This document shows, piece by piece, positions 8,846-14,969 of a DNA stretch of 22,730 nt. This DNA is from Candidatus Poribacteria bacterium. GTDB lineage: Bacteria > Poribacteria > WGA-4E > UBA9662. The DNA lies in assembly GCA_002729015.1 (NCBI GenBank), contig PBVO01000005.1, forward strand, positions 1 to 22,730. Direction: 5' to 3'. A model generated the notes under the pieces. It was given only the letters and a program-made list of their open reading frames with translations. It made no database searches and was not told the DNA's origin. The position numbers were made by a program, and so were the translations under genes. Positions within the stretch are counted from its first letter, which is position 1. The number at the start of each line of letters is the position of its first letter.

Positions 8846-9224
8846 CACTTTTACTCCATCCTAAACTAGCTTCCACATAAGCTTGGTAATAATCAGACCA
8901 ACCCAACGGTCGATCCTGATCATCAATATAATCTAATATCCAATTAAACTTCCTGTCCAAACGTAAAAAGCTACGCATACGAACAGTCATTGGAACCCTC
9001 TTTAGCCAAGTATGGAAAGATTTCCACTTATTCTTATAGGGACGTTTCAAGTACAGGACCACCTCAGACTTATAAATAGATATCAAAGACCTCAGATAGT
9101 CATCCAAGTCCATACCATTCGACACCTTAACCATCCCCTTATCATAACGGATATTACTTCCCTTGTTCTTGACCGCCTTAACTATGGCCTCGCCCATCAA
9201 GTAACGACCATAATACCTAATCAA
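8835..9224 (-). CDS. Unknown protein with a possible docking-like N-terminal fold (129 aa)
   Basis: The start is a TTG at 9224, supported by GGAGGG at 8-nt spacing; an ATG nine codons further in (9197) has no good SD. Residues about 12-60 (AIVKAVKNKGSNIRYDKGMVKV... LISIYKSEVVLYLKR) weakly resemble the small TubC-like docking folds sometimes seen in phage primase-linked proteins. The rest is basic and aromatic. The resemblance is weak and no function is claimed. Confidence 0.6.
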   Translation of the reverse strand: MIRYYGRYLMGEAIVKAVKNKGSNIRYDKGMVKVSNGMDLDDYLRSLISIYKSEVVLYLKRPYKNKWKSFHTWLKRVPMTVRMRSFLRLDRKFNWILDYIDDQDRPLGWSDYYQAYVEASLGWSKSDDK

Positions 9225-9423
9225 TCGACAATCCCTCCACTTGCTTTATCTCATTCTCTAAATTAAAGTTATGAGGGTTTAACTTTAAAACTCGTCTCAT
9301 CATCCTTAAAGCCTTAGACAATTGTGAATGAGACAACTGAGACAGAGTTGACATATCCTTAGGCTGAAGGTCCAACTTACAAATCGAAGGAGGCACCTTT
9401 TGTTGACCTGTCAATTCAGACAT
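9217..9423 (-). CDS. Small unknown protein, first gene of the 9423-7236 operon (68 aa)
   Basis: The ATG at 9423 lies about 30 nt downstream of a predicted start site for the minus promoter at 9491-9461. The sequence is mostly helical (LSHSQLSKALRMMRRVLKLNPHNFNLENEI), resembling a small helix-turn-helix or TPR-like pair, without a recognisable family. Its stop overlaps the next gene's start by 8 nt. Confidence 0.55.
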   Translation of the reverse strand: MSELTGQQKVPPSICKLDLQPKDMSTLSQLSHSQLSKALRMMRRVLKLNPHNFNLENEIKQVEGLSID

Positions 9424-9460
9424 AACTCAAAACCCTTGCCAGTAATGGCTAACTGAGCAG

Positions 9461-9491
9461 AGTATAGCACGAACCTTACTGCACCTGTCAA
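9461..9491 (-). promoter_or_regulatory. Sigma70-like promoter with extended -10, for the lysis-region operon
   Basis: The minus strand reads TTGACA, 19 nt, TATACT, preceded by TG at the extended -10 position (TGCTATACT). The wide spacer is offset by the extended -10. Predicted start is near 9454, about 30 nt before the ATG at 9423. Confidence 0.6.
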
Positions 9492-9583
9492 GAACTATTT
9501 AGAAAGGGGAATAATTAAGATATCAGCCTACTTACCGTCAGAATTGGCTGAAACCCTGACTACCACTAGCTTTAAAAAAACTT

Positions 9584-9612
9584 TTGACAATCAGGGATTT
9601 GCTTGATATAAT
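9584..9612 (+). promoter_or_regulatory. Perfect-consensus sigma70 promoter on the plus strand, antisense to the adjacent operon
   Basis: TTGACA, 17 nt, TATAAT: both boxes match consensus exactly with ideal spacing. Transcription would start near 9619 and run into the 3' end of the minus-strand gene 9974-9684. No plausible plus-strand gene follows. The -35 box lies inside a loose CCCTGA/TCAGGG inverted repeat (about 9554-9596). Confidence 0.7.
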
Positions 9613-9618
9613 TTCAAT

Positions 9619-9683
9619 TATCCGTGGGGGAGCGGTTATAGGGTTAGGTAGAGGTATTGGATTACTCTACTTAGATGAATCAA
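9619..9683 (+). ncRNA. Possible antisense or untranslated RNA from the 9584-9612 promoter
   Basis: Downstream of the promoter there is a hairpin with GTAGAG/CTCTAC arms at about 9649-9671. No T-run terminator is visible, so the 3' end is unknown and may lie inside the opposing gene. This is inference from the promoter and hairpin only. The rest of the 9424-9683 gap holds the minus promoter and nothing else recognised. Confidence 0.3.
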
Positions 9684-9974
9684 TTACCATTTCTCTTTAT
9701 TAGCCCAATAAGCAGCAGACATCTTTCCCTTCTTAATATTCTTAGCATGCCTTGCTTTAAAAGAAGCTCTTTTCTTTTTCATAGTACTTGACTCACCTGA
9801 CTTAGGCTTACCAGCCGTCTTAGCTCCTTGTTCGCCAAAGCGAATCAGCTTAACTTGAGATCCATCTTTAGCTAAAACCACATGGCTCTTAGTTTTATGA
9901 GATGGAGTTCTCTTGGGTTTATTGTATCCAGACAAACCAAACCGTTTCAAACGAGGGTCTTTATTCGACATCAT
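9684..9974 (-). CDS. Conserved small basic phage protein with HAKNI..GKMSAAYWA signature (96 aa)
   Basis: The protein is very rich in Lys and Arg. The C-terminus, KARHAKNIKKGKMSAAYWA, matches a short conserved phage family I have seen in environmental tailed phages, where the function is generally unassigned. A VKLIRFGEQGAKTAGKPKSG segment precedes it. Such charge suggests nucleic-acid contact or a virion core role, which is inference. The start ATG overlaps the upstream stop (ATGA). Confidence 0.75.
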   Translation of the reverse strand: MMSNKDPRLKRFGLSGYNKPKRTPSHKTKSHVVLAKDGSQVKLIRFGEQGAKTAGKPKSGESSTMKKKRASFKARHAKNIKKGKMSAAYWANKEKW

Positions 9975-10171
9975 ACATCCCTGTTAATAATATTGTTAAT
10001 ATTGTCTCCCATGTACTTGCCAACTCCCCTGCTAGTATTTCGATGTTTAGATTGATAAGCTTTCAGCTTCTGTTGCTGGATAGCTTTCTCTAAATTGCGA
10101 TCCAGCTTATCCTGCTTCAGTTTCATCTCCATCATTCTAGTGGTAATGGCTGACATGATCGTACTAATCAT
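9971..10171 (-). CDS. Small Met/Lys-rich helical protein of unknown function (66 aa)
   Basis: Residues 5-45 form one long amphipathic basic helix (MEMKLKQDKLDRNLEKAIQQQ and onward). Both ends overlap neighbours by 4 nt (ATGA junctions), as expected for a coupled gene in a compact operon. No family was recognised. Confidence 0.6.
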   Translation of the reverse strand: MISTIMSAITTRMMEMKLKQDKLDRNLEKAIQQQKLKAYQSKHRNTSRGVGKYMGDNINNIINRDV

Positions 10172-10434
10172 TTGAGTTCCTCATCTGTAAAGACTACTAT
10201 GTGCTTCCGTTTCCGCTCTAAGCCCATTATATCATGAACCTTATTCCTAAAGTTATAAGTTGTTAACCTGATCTGGTCTAACAAGTCCAATATCTTTTCA
10301 CGTTCCGCTTCTTTGGCTTGAGGGCATAAGTCGTTAGCTACCCTAACTTCAATACGGTCAAAGCCTTTGTCAGAGATGACAATACTAATCTCTGAATCAT
10401 TTAACACTTGTGAAATACCTAGTTTATGCTTCAT
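10168..10434 (-). CDS. Small unknown protein (88 aa)
   Basis: The frame opens at a GTG (10437), but the adjacent ATG at 10434 has AGGAG at better spacing and is preferred. A beta-rich N-terminus (SEISIVISDKGFDRIEVRV) is followed by helices and a basic stretch (GLERKRKHIVVF). It overlaps neighbours at both ends. No family was recognised. Confidence 0.6.
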   Translation of the reverse strand: MKHKLGISQVLNDSEISIVISDKGFDRIEVRVANDLCPQAKEAEREKILDLLDQIRLTTYNFRNKVHDIMGLERKRKHIVVFTDEELK

Positions 10435-10639
10435 CACATAGCTCCTGAAATGCTAACTGGCAAGCCTTTTGTACCAATGGTTCAGCTTCAGACCAGTCAG
10501 AATCCTTAAAATATAAAGTTACATCGTTAGTTGTTACTAGTTCTGTTCCGTCCTGATAGATGGTTAACTTCCAATGTGCCTTGACACAGCTCTTAGAAAT
10601 GCAAACCTGATAAACATCTACCTCTTTACTCAGTCCCAT
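10424..10639 (-). CDS. Small unknown protein (71 aa)
   Basis: The protein is beta-rich (DVYQVCISKSCVKAHWKLTIYQD), with two cysteines near residues 13 and 18 and an acidic helical C-terminus. The start overlaps the HNH gene's stop by one base (TAATG), so it is coupled to that gene. No family was recognised. Confidence 0.6.
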   Translation of the reverse strand: MGLSKEVDVYQVCISKSCVKAHWKLTIYQDGTELVTTNDVTLYFKDSDWSEAEPLVQKACQLAFQELCDEA

Positions 10640-10935
10640 TACTGGTCTTTACCCATTAGCGAAGCCAATAGATTGCTTTCAAACTGGATAGTAGGGAATA
10701 ATCCTGGCTGGTCAGGTGAAGCGATATTATGGAACTTATCATGACAGACTCGACACAACGTAATCAAATCAATATCCTCTTCATGGCCCACATTATTATA
10801 AGTAGCATGGTGGACACACAGATCTTCTGTTGAATGACAAAGCCTACACCTGTATTGGTCCCTAGACTTAATCATCTCCCTCCTGATATGCCACTCACCA
10901 GAACGCAAATACCGGTGATAAGACTGTCTAGTCAT
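10639..10935 (-). CDS. HNH endonuclease (98 aa)
   Basis: This is a compact zinc-stabilised HNH nuclease: YHRYLRSGEWHIRRE leads into CRLC at 30-33, VHH (the first H of HNH) at 41-43, and CRVCHDKFH at 61-69, with two CxxC zinc knuckles flanking the active site. The length is typical for stand-alone phage HNH proteins, which may act at cos sites with terminase or as homing or decoration nucleases. It is not adjacent to TerL here. It overlaps the ribbon-helix-helix gene upstream by 8 nt. HNH identity is strong; the role is open. Confidence 0.9.
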   Translation of the reverse strand: MTRQSYHRYLRSGEWHIRREMIKSRDQYRCRLCHSTEDLCVHHATYNNVGHEEDIDLITLCRVCHDKFHNIASPDQPGLFPTIQFESNLLASLMGKDQ

Positions 10936-11701
10936 TAACCACCTCCGCTTCTATCACTTCAGCAGAGTTTAACTGCTTCTGCTCCAGATTGAGCCATAAC
11001 TTCTCGTACCTAGCAGGTGTCATGTTGATCCGTTTGGCCATAGTCATTAACTGTTGGTCCAAGTCCTGATGACTAAAGACCCCGCTATCCTTGCTGGTAT
11101 CTATATTAATATTAATATTCTTGTTCTCTTGCTTGATGTTCAAAGCATAGTCGTTATACAAACGCATCGCCTGCTCAGTGTAAGCTGGATCTTCGCCTTC
11201 CAAAGCCTTGTCCACCACAGTCCTTAAAACCTCTGGCCTTCTACTCCACAAATACCTATCACCAAAATGGTTTAATACCCTGACCCCAATCTCACTCTGC
11301 TTTAGCCTAGAGACCAAATGCCTGTCATGGCCAGATAACTTCTGTAACTGCAAATCATTGTGATGAGGAAACAATGCCATATAAGTCATCACCTTCCTAC
11401 TCGACTCCGTCATCTCTAACCACTCGAAACCCAATAAAGCTTCTAACTCAGTATAGGCCTCCTGATAAACCCCCTGATCAAAGTCAGAGCCGTTATCATC
11501 TAACCTCTTAATCTCTGCCTGACGATCCACCATCATCTGATTGCCTAGCAAGTAATGCTCAATCATCTCCTCTAAGATCAATGACATCGTCTTGCCTTTG
11601 TCTTCAGATAACCTTTTCAAAGTCTGATGATGCGTTGGATTTAACCTTAACGTCATCTTCTTCTTATCTTGCCCTTGAGGACTATTCTTCCTGCTTTTCA
11701 C
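10928..11701 (-). CDS. Ribbon-helix-helix-containing regulator or replication protein
   Basis: The frame stays open back to a GTG at 11806, but the first 35 codons overlap a predicted promoter (-10 at 11791-11786), so a transcript from it could not encode them. A GTG at 11701, preceded by AGGG repeats, is taken as start; the next in-frame ATG is 15 codons further in. Residues about 14-52 (KKMTLRLNPTHHQTLKRLSE, then LILEEMIEHYLL) form a ribbon-helix-helix domain. The middle (MTESSRKVMTYMALFPHHND.. SRLKQSEIGVRV) looks like a winged or plain HTH. It is the first gene of its operon. Roles in DNA-binding regulation or origin recognition are inference. Confidence 0.7.
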   Translation of the reverse strand: MKSRKNSPQGQDKKKMTLRLNPTHHQTLKRLSEDKGKTMSLILEEMIEHYLLGNQMMVDRQAEIKRLDDNGSDFDQGVYQEAYTELEALLGFEWLEMTESSRKVMTYMALFPHHNDLQLQKLSGHDRHLVSRLKQSEIGVRVLNHFGDRYLWSRRPEVLRTVVDKALEGEDPAYTEQAMRLYNDYALNIKQENKNININIDTSKDSGVFSHQDLDQQLMTMAKRINMTPARYEKLWLNLEQKQLNSAEVIEAEVVND

Positions 11702-11785
11702 TACCCTAACCCTAAAACAGATCCAACCTCTTGTTATACGCCATCCTCGAACCTTACAGAGGTAGCTGTTGTTGTTGTTGGATCT

Positions 11786-11814
11786 ATTATATGTTATATT
11801 TGACACCAGATCAA
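11786..11814 (-). promoter_or_regulatory. Sigma70-like promoter for the 11701-9684 operon
   Basis: The minus strand reads TTGATC, 17 nt, TATAAT. Predicted start is near 11779, leaving a leader of about 78 nt, with a GTT/CAA microsatellite, before the proposed GTG start at 11701. Confidence 0.6.
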
Positions 11815-11889
11815 TACCTATCCACTAGCGGTAGGGTCTCTCAGTTATTAATCTTTATTTCTTTTTAATGGGGGTTAACCACTTTTTTT

Positions 11890-12135
11890 GTGGCTAAAGA
11901 CAAGACAAAACAGCTCGAACAATACAATATAACTATCCCTAACCTAAAATTGATAGACTTGATTATACAATTAACTAATACTAATAAAAATAAGATAATA
12001 AACGATATCATAGATAAATATTCTTTACATTATTTAGAACAAGAAAGTAAATCTACAATAGAACAAAGACATTATCCTATTTCTATTCTTAAAAGCACAT
12101 ACCATCAATTATTTAGAGTAAGATTAGATAACTAG
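11890..12135 (+). CDS. Small AT-rich ribbon-helix-helix protein (81 aa)
   Basis: The only available start is a GTG at 11890, just after a T-run within a CCAC-T7-GTGG hairpin; GGGGG lies about 16 nt upstream, so the start is less secure than others. Residues 10-45 (YNITIPNLKLIDLIIQLTNT.. NDIIDKYS) fit a ribbon-helix-helix fold: one beta strand, then two helices. Codon use is far more AT-rich than in its neighbours. It is the first gene after the strand switch, across from a second RHH protein on the minus strand, so an autoregulator of the divergent control region is plausible. Confidence 0.55.
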   Translation: MAKDKTKQLEQYNITIPNLKLIDLIIQLTNTNKNKIINDIIDKYSLHYLEQESKSTIEQRHYPISILKSTYHQLFRVRLDN

Positions 12136-12338
12136 TCAACCTATCTTACTCTAACCATTACTCTAACCACCTCTAACTATCTAACTACTCTAAATAATTA
12201 CTTACTTTACTCTCTACTCTCTCTCTAACTAATTACTTACTCACTAACTCTCCTCTCCTCTCTCCAATCTAACTCTACCAACCACAACAACAACCGCCTA
12301 CGCAAACACCTACCCCTTCTACTCTTCATGAGAAACTG

Positions 12339-12351
12339 GATTATATACTTA
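12339..12351 (+). promoter_or_regulatory. GATTATATATTTA-type motif, copy 1 (variant)
   Basis: GATTATATACTTA differs from consensus at one base. It is flanked by GGATTA/TAATCC (12338-12343, 12350-12355). The next ATG is 60 nt downstream (12412). Confidence 0.6.
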
Positions 12352-12388
12352 ATCCTAACTCTCAACATTATTAACAACTATTAACTAA

Positions 12389-12404
12389 GTACTATAAGGA
12401 GTAC
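12389..12404 (+). promoter_or_regulatory. RBS inside a small hairpin, copy 1
   Basis: GTACTATAAGGAGTAC: five-base arms pair across a loop that contains AAGG of the Shine-Dalgarno. The same cassette recurs at 13025-13040 and 13487-13502. Confidence 0.5.
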
Positions 12405-12411
12405 AACTACC

Positions 12412-12765
12412 ATGAGACGCTTAGTCGAAATCAATTCAGCTATGTCCACTTGGACATACAACGAAACCAACAAAACCGTCGAGGAGTTCAACCTCGACAA
12501 TATCAAGAACGCCCTGCAAAATGGCGATACTGTGTATCGCATCCACCCTGAGAAGGTCAACCTCTCAGGCAAAAAAGCAACCATCACATGGGCTAACCCC
12601 TATGTGATACATAAAGGGAAGCTACGCATCGACCTTGCCCCTTTTCCGTCTGACTCTTGGAAGTCAGACATGGAAACTATTATAAAAAATGCTCGCGAGA
12701 TCTATCGTGAGCAACAAGCCTCCTTACTCCAACAAGCAGAAGCTTCACCTGAAGCAACTGCTTAA
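12412..12765 (+). CDS. Unknown protein, first motif-controlled gene (117 aa)
   Basis: The ATG is preceded by the ACTATAAGGAGTAC RBS cassette. The N-terminus (TWTYNETNKTVEEFNLDNIKNALQNGDTVYRIHPEK) is mixed alpha/beta, and the C-terminus is a long helix with an Ala/Glu/Gln-rich tail. No family was recognised. It has its own motif leader and a 280-nt structured gap behind it, so it is probably transcribed alone. Confidence 0.75.
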   Translation: MRRLVEINSAMSTWTYNETNKTVEEFNLDNIKNALQNGDTVYRIHPEKVNLSGKKATITWANPYVIHKGKLRIDLAPFPSDSWKSDMETIIKNAREIYREQQASLLQQAEASPEATA

Positions 12766-13044
12766 CCAAAAAGGTGGGTGCTACTCCAGCACTCACCTCT
12801 CTCCACTTACCATATCCAACTCTGGTTTGATATGACTTTACCAAAGTCATGTTAGGAAGGCACCTCTGGAAACGTCAGTTTTCACCCGTACCACACCTGA
12901 TATGACACCTGATCTGTTTATGTGATCCCCACCCATCCACCACGGAAAAGACTCATAGACAACAAAACCAACAGTGTTTAACGAGAGCCTTGATTATATA
13001 TTTAGGCTCTCACTTATTAACTAAGTACTATAAGGAGTACTACC
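12766..13044 (+). ncRNA. Structured gene-free leader with several hairpins
   Basis: Three hairpins are visible: AGGTGGGTGCT/AGCACTCACCT (12772-12798, one G-T pair, 5-nt loop); CATATC/GATATG (12811-12834); and ATGACTTT/AAAGTCAT (12832-12850, 3-nt loop). The last two overlap by three bases, so they compete. The rest holds motif copy 2 and an RBS cassette. No known riboswitch consensus was recognised. Confidence 0.4.
12983..13011 (+). promoter_or_regulatory. Motif copy 2 inside a perfect inverted repeat
   Basis: GATTATATATTTA at 12992-13004 lies between GAGAGCCT and AGGCTCTC (12983-12990, 13004-13011). The next ATG is at 13045. Confidence 0.75.
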
Positions 13045-13428
13045 ATGGAACTATTCTTCACCGTCCTAGCCTCGCTACTTCTAACAAGCCTGATAACTTT
13101 GTCAGGCTATATAGCCTATAGGTGGCTGACCCATTCACCCTTCCGTGAGAAGTGTGGTCAAGGCTGCTGGTATAACAAATCGAATCCTAACTTTTATAAG
13201 ACATCCTACTCAAGGATGTTCTATATAAGATGGAACATCCGCAATTACAAAGAACTCTGGTTCTATGTGATAGAAACCGGCTTGGACACAGACCATTGTG
13301 AAAAGCTCTGGTCTTGGTCTTATGATCTATTAGGAGCAAAGGCAACGTTCAAGATATTTAGCCACTTGGTGGCTATCTTGCATCTGGCATCTGAAGTGCC
13401 ATATGTTATATCTTCCCGCAAACCTTAA
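13045..13428 (+). CDS. Small membrane-anchored protein of unknown function (127 aa)
   Basis: Residues 3-27 form an N-terminal transmembrane helix (FFTVLASLLLTSLITLSGYI), followed by a CGQGC pair near 37-41 and a Tyr/Trp-rich soluble part. The ATG follows the GTACTATAAGGAGTAC cassette. It could act at the host envelope, for example in superinfection exclusion, but no family was recognised. Confidence 0.75.
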   Translation: MELFFTVLASLLLTSLITLSGYIAYRWLTHSPFREKCGQGCWYNKSNPNFYKTSYSRMFYIRWNIRNYKELWFYVIETGLDTDHCEKLWSWSYDLLGAKATFKIFSHLVAILHLASEVPYVISSRKP

Positions 13429-13441
13429 CTTAACCATAAAC

Positions 13442-13470
13442 GAGAGGCTGGATTATATATTTAGCCTCTC
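13442..13470 (+). promoter_or_regulatory. Motif copy 3 inside a perfect inverted repeat
   Basis: GATTATATATTTA at 13451-13463 is flanked by GAGAGGCT and AGCCTCTC. Compared with copy 2, the arms differ but remain complementary. ATG at 13506. Confidence 0.75.
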
Positions 13471-13505
13471 ACTTATAAAACTATTAGTACTATAAGGAGT
13501 ACAAT

Positions 13506-14006
13506 ATGGGATATTTTGAGAAGAACGTAGACGAGTTAATGAATTTAAGCAGTGCTGAACTGCTTAGACTGGCTGGAAAGATAGAACGCTTGGCAAAACA
13601 AATCAAATCAGACCAGCCTACTATTGAAATGGCTGTATCTGCGGGTGTGGTAGACCGTTCATACCACACCGTCAGGCACGGGACCGTCTCGTCCTACGAA
13701 GGCGAGGCGATAGTTGAAACTTCGAACCATACTTGGTACTGCAAGGGTACCAAGCCCAAAGGTAACGCCAGTTCCATCTGGAGGCAAGGCGAAGTCCTCT
13801 TTGCTAAAGGATGGCAAGCTTACTGGCAAGTTGGCAGTGGCAATAATAGGCCAATGACTATGGCCGTCAGTCAAGATCGTATTGTCGACGACAACTATTG
13901 TTGGATAGGAACCTATCGAACAAAGAAGTCAGCGGAACAGGCTGCGATAAATGCAATAGAAATTGATGATAACGGGTTCACCCAATGGAAAAGGAGGCTG
14001 TCATGA
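13506..14006 (+). CDS. Unknown protein (166 aa)
   Basis: A helical N-terminus (LSSAELLRLAGKIERLAKQI) is followed by a beta-rich, Trp-rich part (TWYCKGTKPKGNASSIWRQG.. FAKGWQAYWQVG) and a C-terminal helix. No family was recognised. The RBS is the hairpin cassette. The stop overlaps the next gene's ATG (ATGA), so the two form a pair. Confidence 0.75.
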   Translation: MGYFEKNVDELMNLSSAELLRLAGKIERLAKQIKSDQPTIEMAVSAGVVDRSYHTVRHGTVSSYEGEAIVETSNHTWYCKGTKPKGNASSIWRQGEVLFAKGWQAYWQVGSGNNRPMTMAVSQDRIVDDNYCWIGTYRTKKSAEQAAINAIEIDDNGFTQWKRRLS

Positions 14007-14272
14007 AAGTCGCAGACTTCTTGAAAGCTGGACTAGGAGCAATCCTAGTCTGGCTCTTCATCAGTTTCATGTTCATAGCTTTAGGCTGTTCCAAGCCTTT
14101 GGCTATGGACATGAACAGGCTAGTGGTTACGGCTACTAGTCGAGATATGCAAATGTCTATCAACAAGGCCAAGCACAAGGCCTTGCTGATGGGCATAGAG
14201 TCTCCACCTGTGGAACAACAAGTGGAGATGGATAGAACTCTTTATAAGTCGACTCTCTCTTATGAGAGATAG
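14003..14272 (+). CDS. Small putative lipoprotein or membrane protein (89 aa)
   Basis: An ATG at 13985 also exists, but the one at 14003 has AGGAGG at good spacing and forms an ATGA overlap with the upstream stop, so it is preferred. The protein starts with a short basic N-terminus, a hydrophobic stretch (GAILVWLFISFMFIALG) and then Cys 29, a lipobox-like ending (IALGC) though with atypical -3/-2 residues. The rest is basic and helical. Small phage lipoproteins often block superinfection or act as spanins; that is inference. Confidence 0.65.
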   Translation: MKVADFLKAGLGAILVWLFISFMFIALGCSKPLAMDMNRLVVTATSRDMQMSINKAKHKALLMGIESPPVEQQVEMDRTLYKSTLSYER

Positions 14273-14295
14273 GCTAATAAAGATATTAACAAGAG

Positions 14296-14443
14296 ACTTA
14301 TCCAGTTCTGCTAGGAAGCAGTTCTGGGTAAGTTATAAGCACGCTCGAAAGAGTGGGCATTTACCCATCCCTGCCCTAAGGCTAGCCAGTATTACTGTAT
14401 CGCATGTCAGCATGCAGTAATGCCCTGCCTTAGGGCTTTTTTT
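14296..14443 (+). ncRNA. Candidate structured RNA ending in a strong terminator
   Basis: In order: a hairpin ACTTATCCAG/CTGGGTAAGT with an inner CTGC/GCAG stem (14296-14333); a GAAA-capped stem at about 14340-14355; TGGG/CCCA (14354-14367); and a long terminator stem (14373-14436) followed by seven T. It could be the 3' UTR of the upstream gene pair or a separate RNA. No known RNA family was recognised. Confidence 0.45.
14373..14443 (+). terminator. Rho-independent terminator with nested stems
   Basis: GCCCTAAGGC pairs perfectly with GCCTTAGGGC. Inside lie ATTACTG/CAGTAAT and GCATG/CATGC. A T7 run follows at 14437-14443. Confidence 0.85.
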
Positions 14444-14445
14444 AA

Positions 14446-14466
14446 GCCCCCTACATAAGGGGAGCC
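14446..14466 (+). repeat. Hairpin repeat D (GCCCCCTAC..AAGGGGAGCC)
   Basis: This 21-nt element matches 14855-14875 at 19 of 21 positions, and its 3' half recurs inside the tnpB-like gene (18910-18926). CCCC pairs with GGGG. Confidence 0.7.
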
Positions 14467-14499
14467 AAGTAGCTCTCTCTTTTTACCAGTGAGATATCA

Positions 14500-14512
14500 G
14501 ATTATATATTTA
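14500..14512 (+). promoter_or_regulatory. Motif copy 4
   Basis: Exact GATTATATATTTA, only 17 nt before the ATG at 14530, with the SD in between. No outer inverted repeat. Confidence 0.7.
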
Positions 14513-14529
14513 ATGAAGGAGTTCCTATT

Positions 14530-14832
14530 ATGAAAACCTTTAAACTTAGAAAGTTCTACATCTGTAATGGATGTAAAGAAGAAATAAAGATTGGAATTGA
14601 ACCAAGGAGAACCACCTTGGTCACCAGCAGTTATGACCAAGGTCACTATTGCTCATATTGCCAGACCTATGCCTACGGCAGTGGGTCTGAAGAAGGGTCC
14701 TTTCATTTACTTAATACTCTTCTTGTTCACCAAGAAGAGTGCAACTGTGGTGGTATCATCCGTCATAACAACGGCGGTAACTACCACTACCAACACTTTG
14801 CTATACAGGCAAGGGAGTTGGACAACATCTAA
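14530..14832 (+). CDS. Small zinc-ribbon protein (100 aa)
   Basis: Cys pairs at 12/15 (CNGC), 41/44 (CSYC) and 71/73 (CNC) suggest one or two zinc sites. The rest is basic and Tyr/His-rich. Small zinc-ribbon proteins of phages often bind host polymerase or DNA, but no specific family was recognised. The gene is bracketed by two near-identical hairpin repeats (14446-14466 and 14855-14875), which could mark it as a separately acquired cassette. Confidence 0.75.
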   Translation: MKTFKLRKFYICNGCKEEIKIGIEPRRTTLVTSSYDQGHYCSYCQTYAYGSGSEEGSFHLLNTLLVHQEECNCGGIIRHNNGGNYHYQHFAIQARELDNI

Positions 14833-14854
14833 AACAGCCCCATAACGGGGCTTC

Positions 14855-14875
14855 GCCCCCTACTCAAGGGGAGCC
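14855..14875 (+). repeat. Hairpin repeat E (GCCCCCTAC..AAGGGGAGCC)
   Basis: Second copy of the element at 14446-14466. It follows a GGGGC-TTCG-CCCC tetraloop hairpin (about 14847-14859) and may act as a terminator or processing structure after the zinc-ribbon gene. Confidence 0.7.
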
Positions 14876-14909
14876 GTGTCGCTTTCCCTTCCCTGCTAAT
14901 GATAGGTTT

Positions 14910-14922
14910 GATTATATATTTA
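14910..14922 (+). promoter_or_regulatory. Motif copy 5
   Basis: Exact GATTATATATTTA, flanked by TGATTA/TAATCA and followed by an imperfect operator-like palindrome at 14927-14946. ATG at 14970. Confidence 0.7.
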
Positions 14923-14926
14923 ATCA

Positions 14927-14946
14927 TACTTATAACGTTATCAGTA
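14927..14946 (+). promoter_or_regulatory. Operator-like palindrome, copy 1 (imperfect)
   Basis: TACTTATAACGTTATCAGTA: arms match at nine of ten positions. It is the same site type as the perfect palindrome at 17231-17250, at the same place in the leader. Confidence 0.55.
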
Positions 14947-14969
14947 TAAAACTAAGGAGTTACTACCAC

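Larger units (their letters stand above)
12136..12411 (+). other. Gene-free region with a 160-nt G-less tract, then the first motif leader
   Basis: Positions 12136-12295 contain no G on the plus strand, and only two G occur before 12330. The tract is built of CTAACT, CTCTAAC and CTCTC units. The rest holds a motif copy (12339-12351) and the hairpin RBS leader of the next gene. I see no gene in it. Confidence 0.8.

Noticed and set aside
9619..9683. Possible tRNA after the plus-strand promoter
   Set aside because: No acceptor-stem pairing and no T-loop sequence; only one 6-bp hairpin.
11695..11725. TTAGGG-like tandem on the minus strand
   Set aside because: Only two units, inside the region around the RHH gene start; not a telomere-type repeat.
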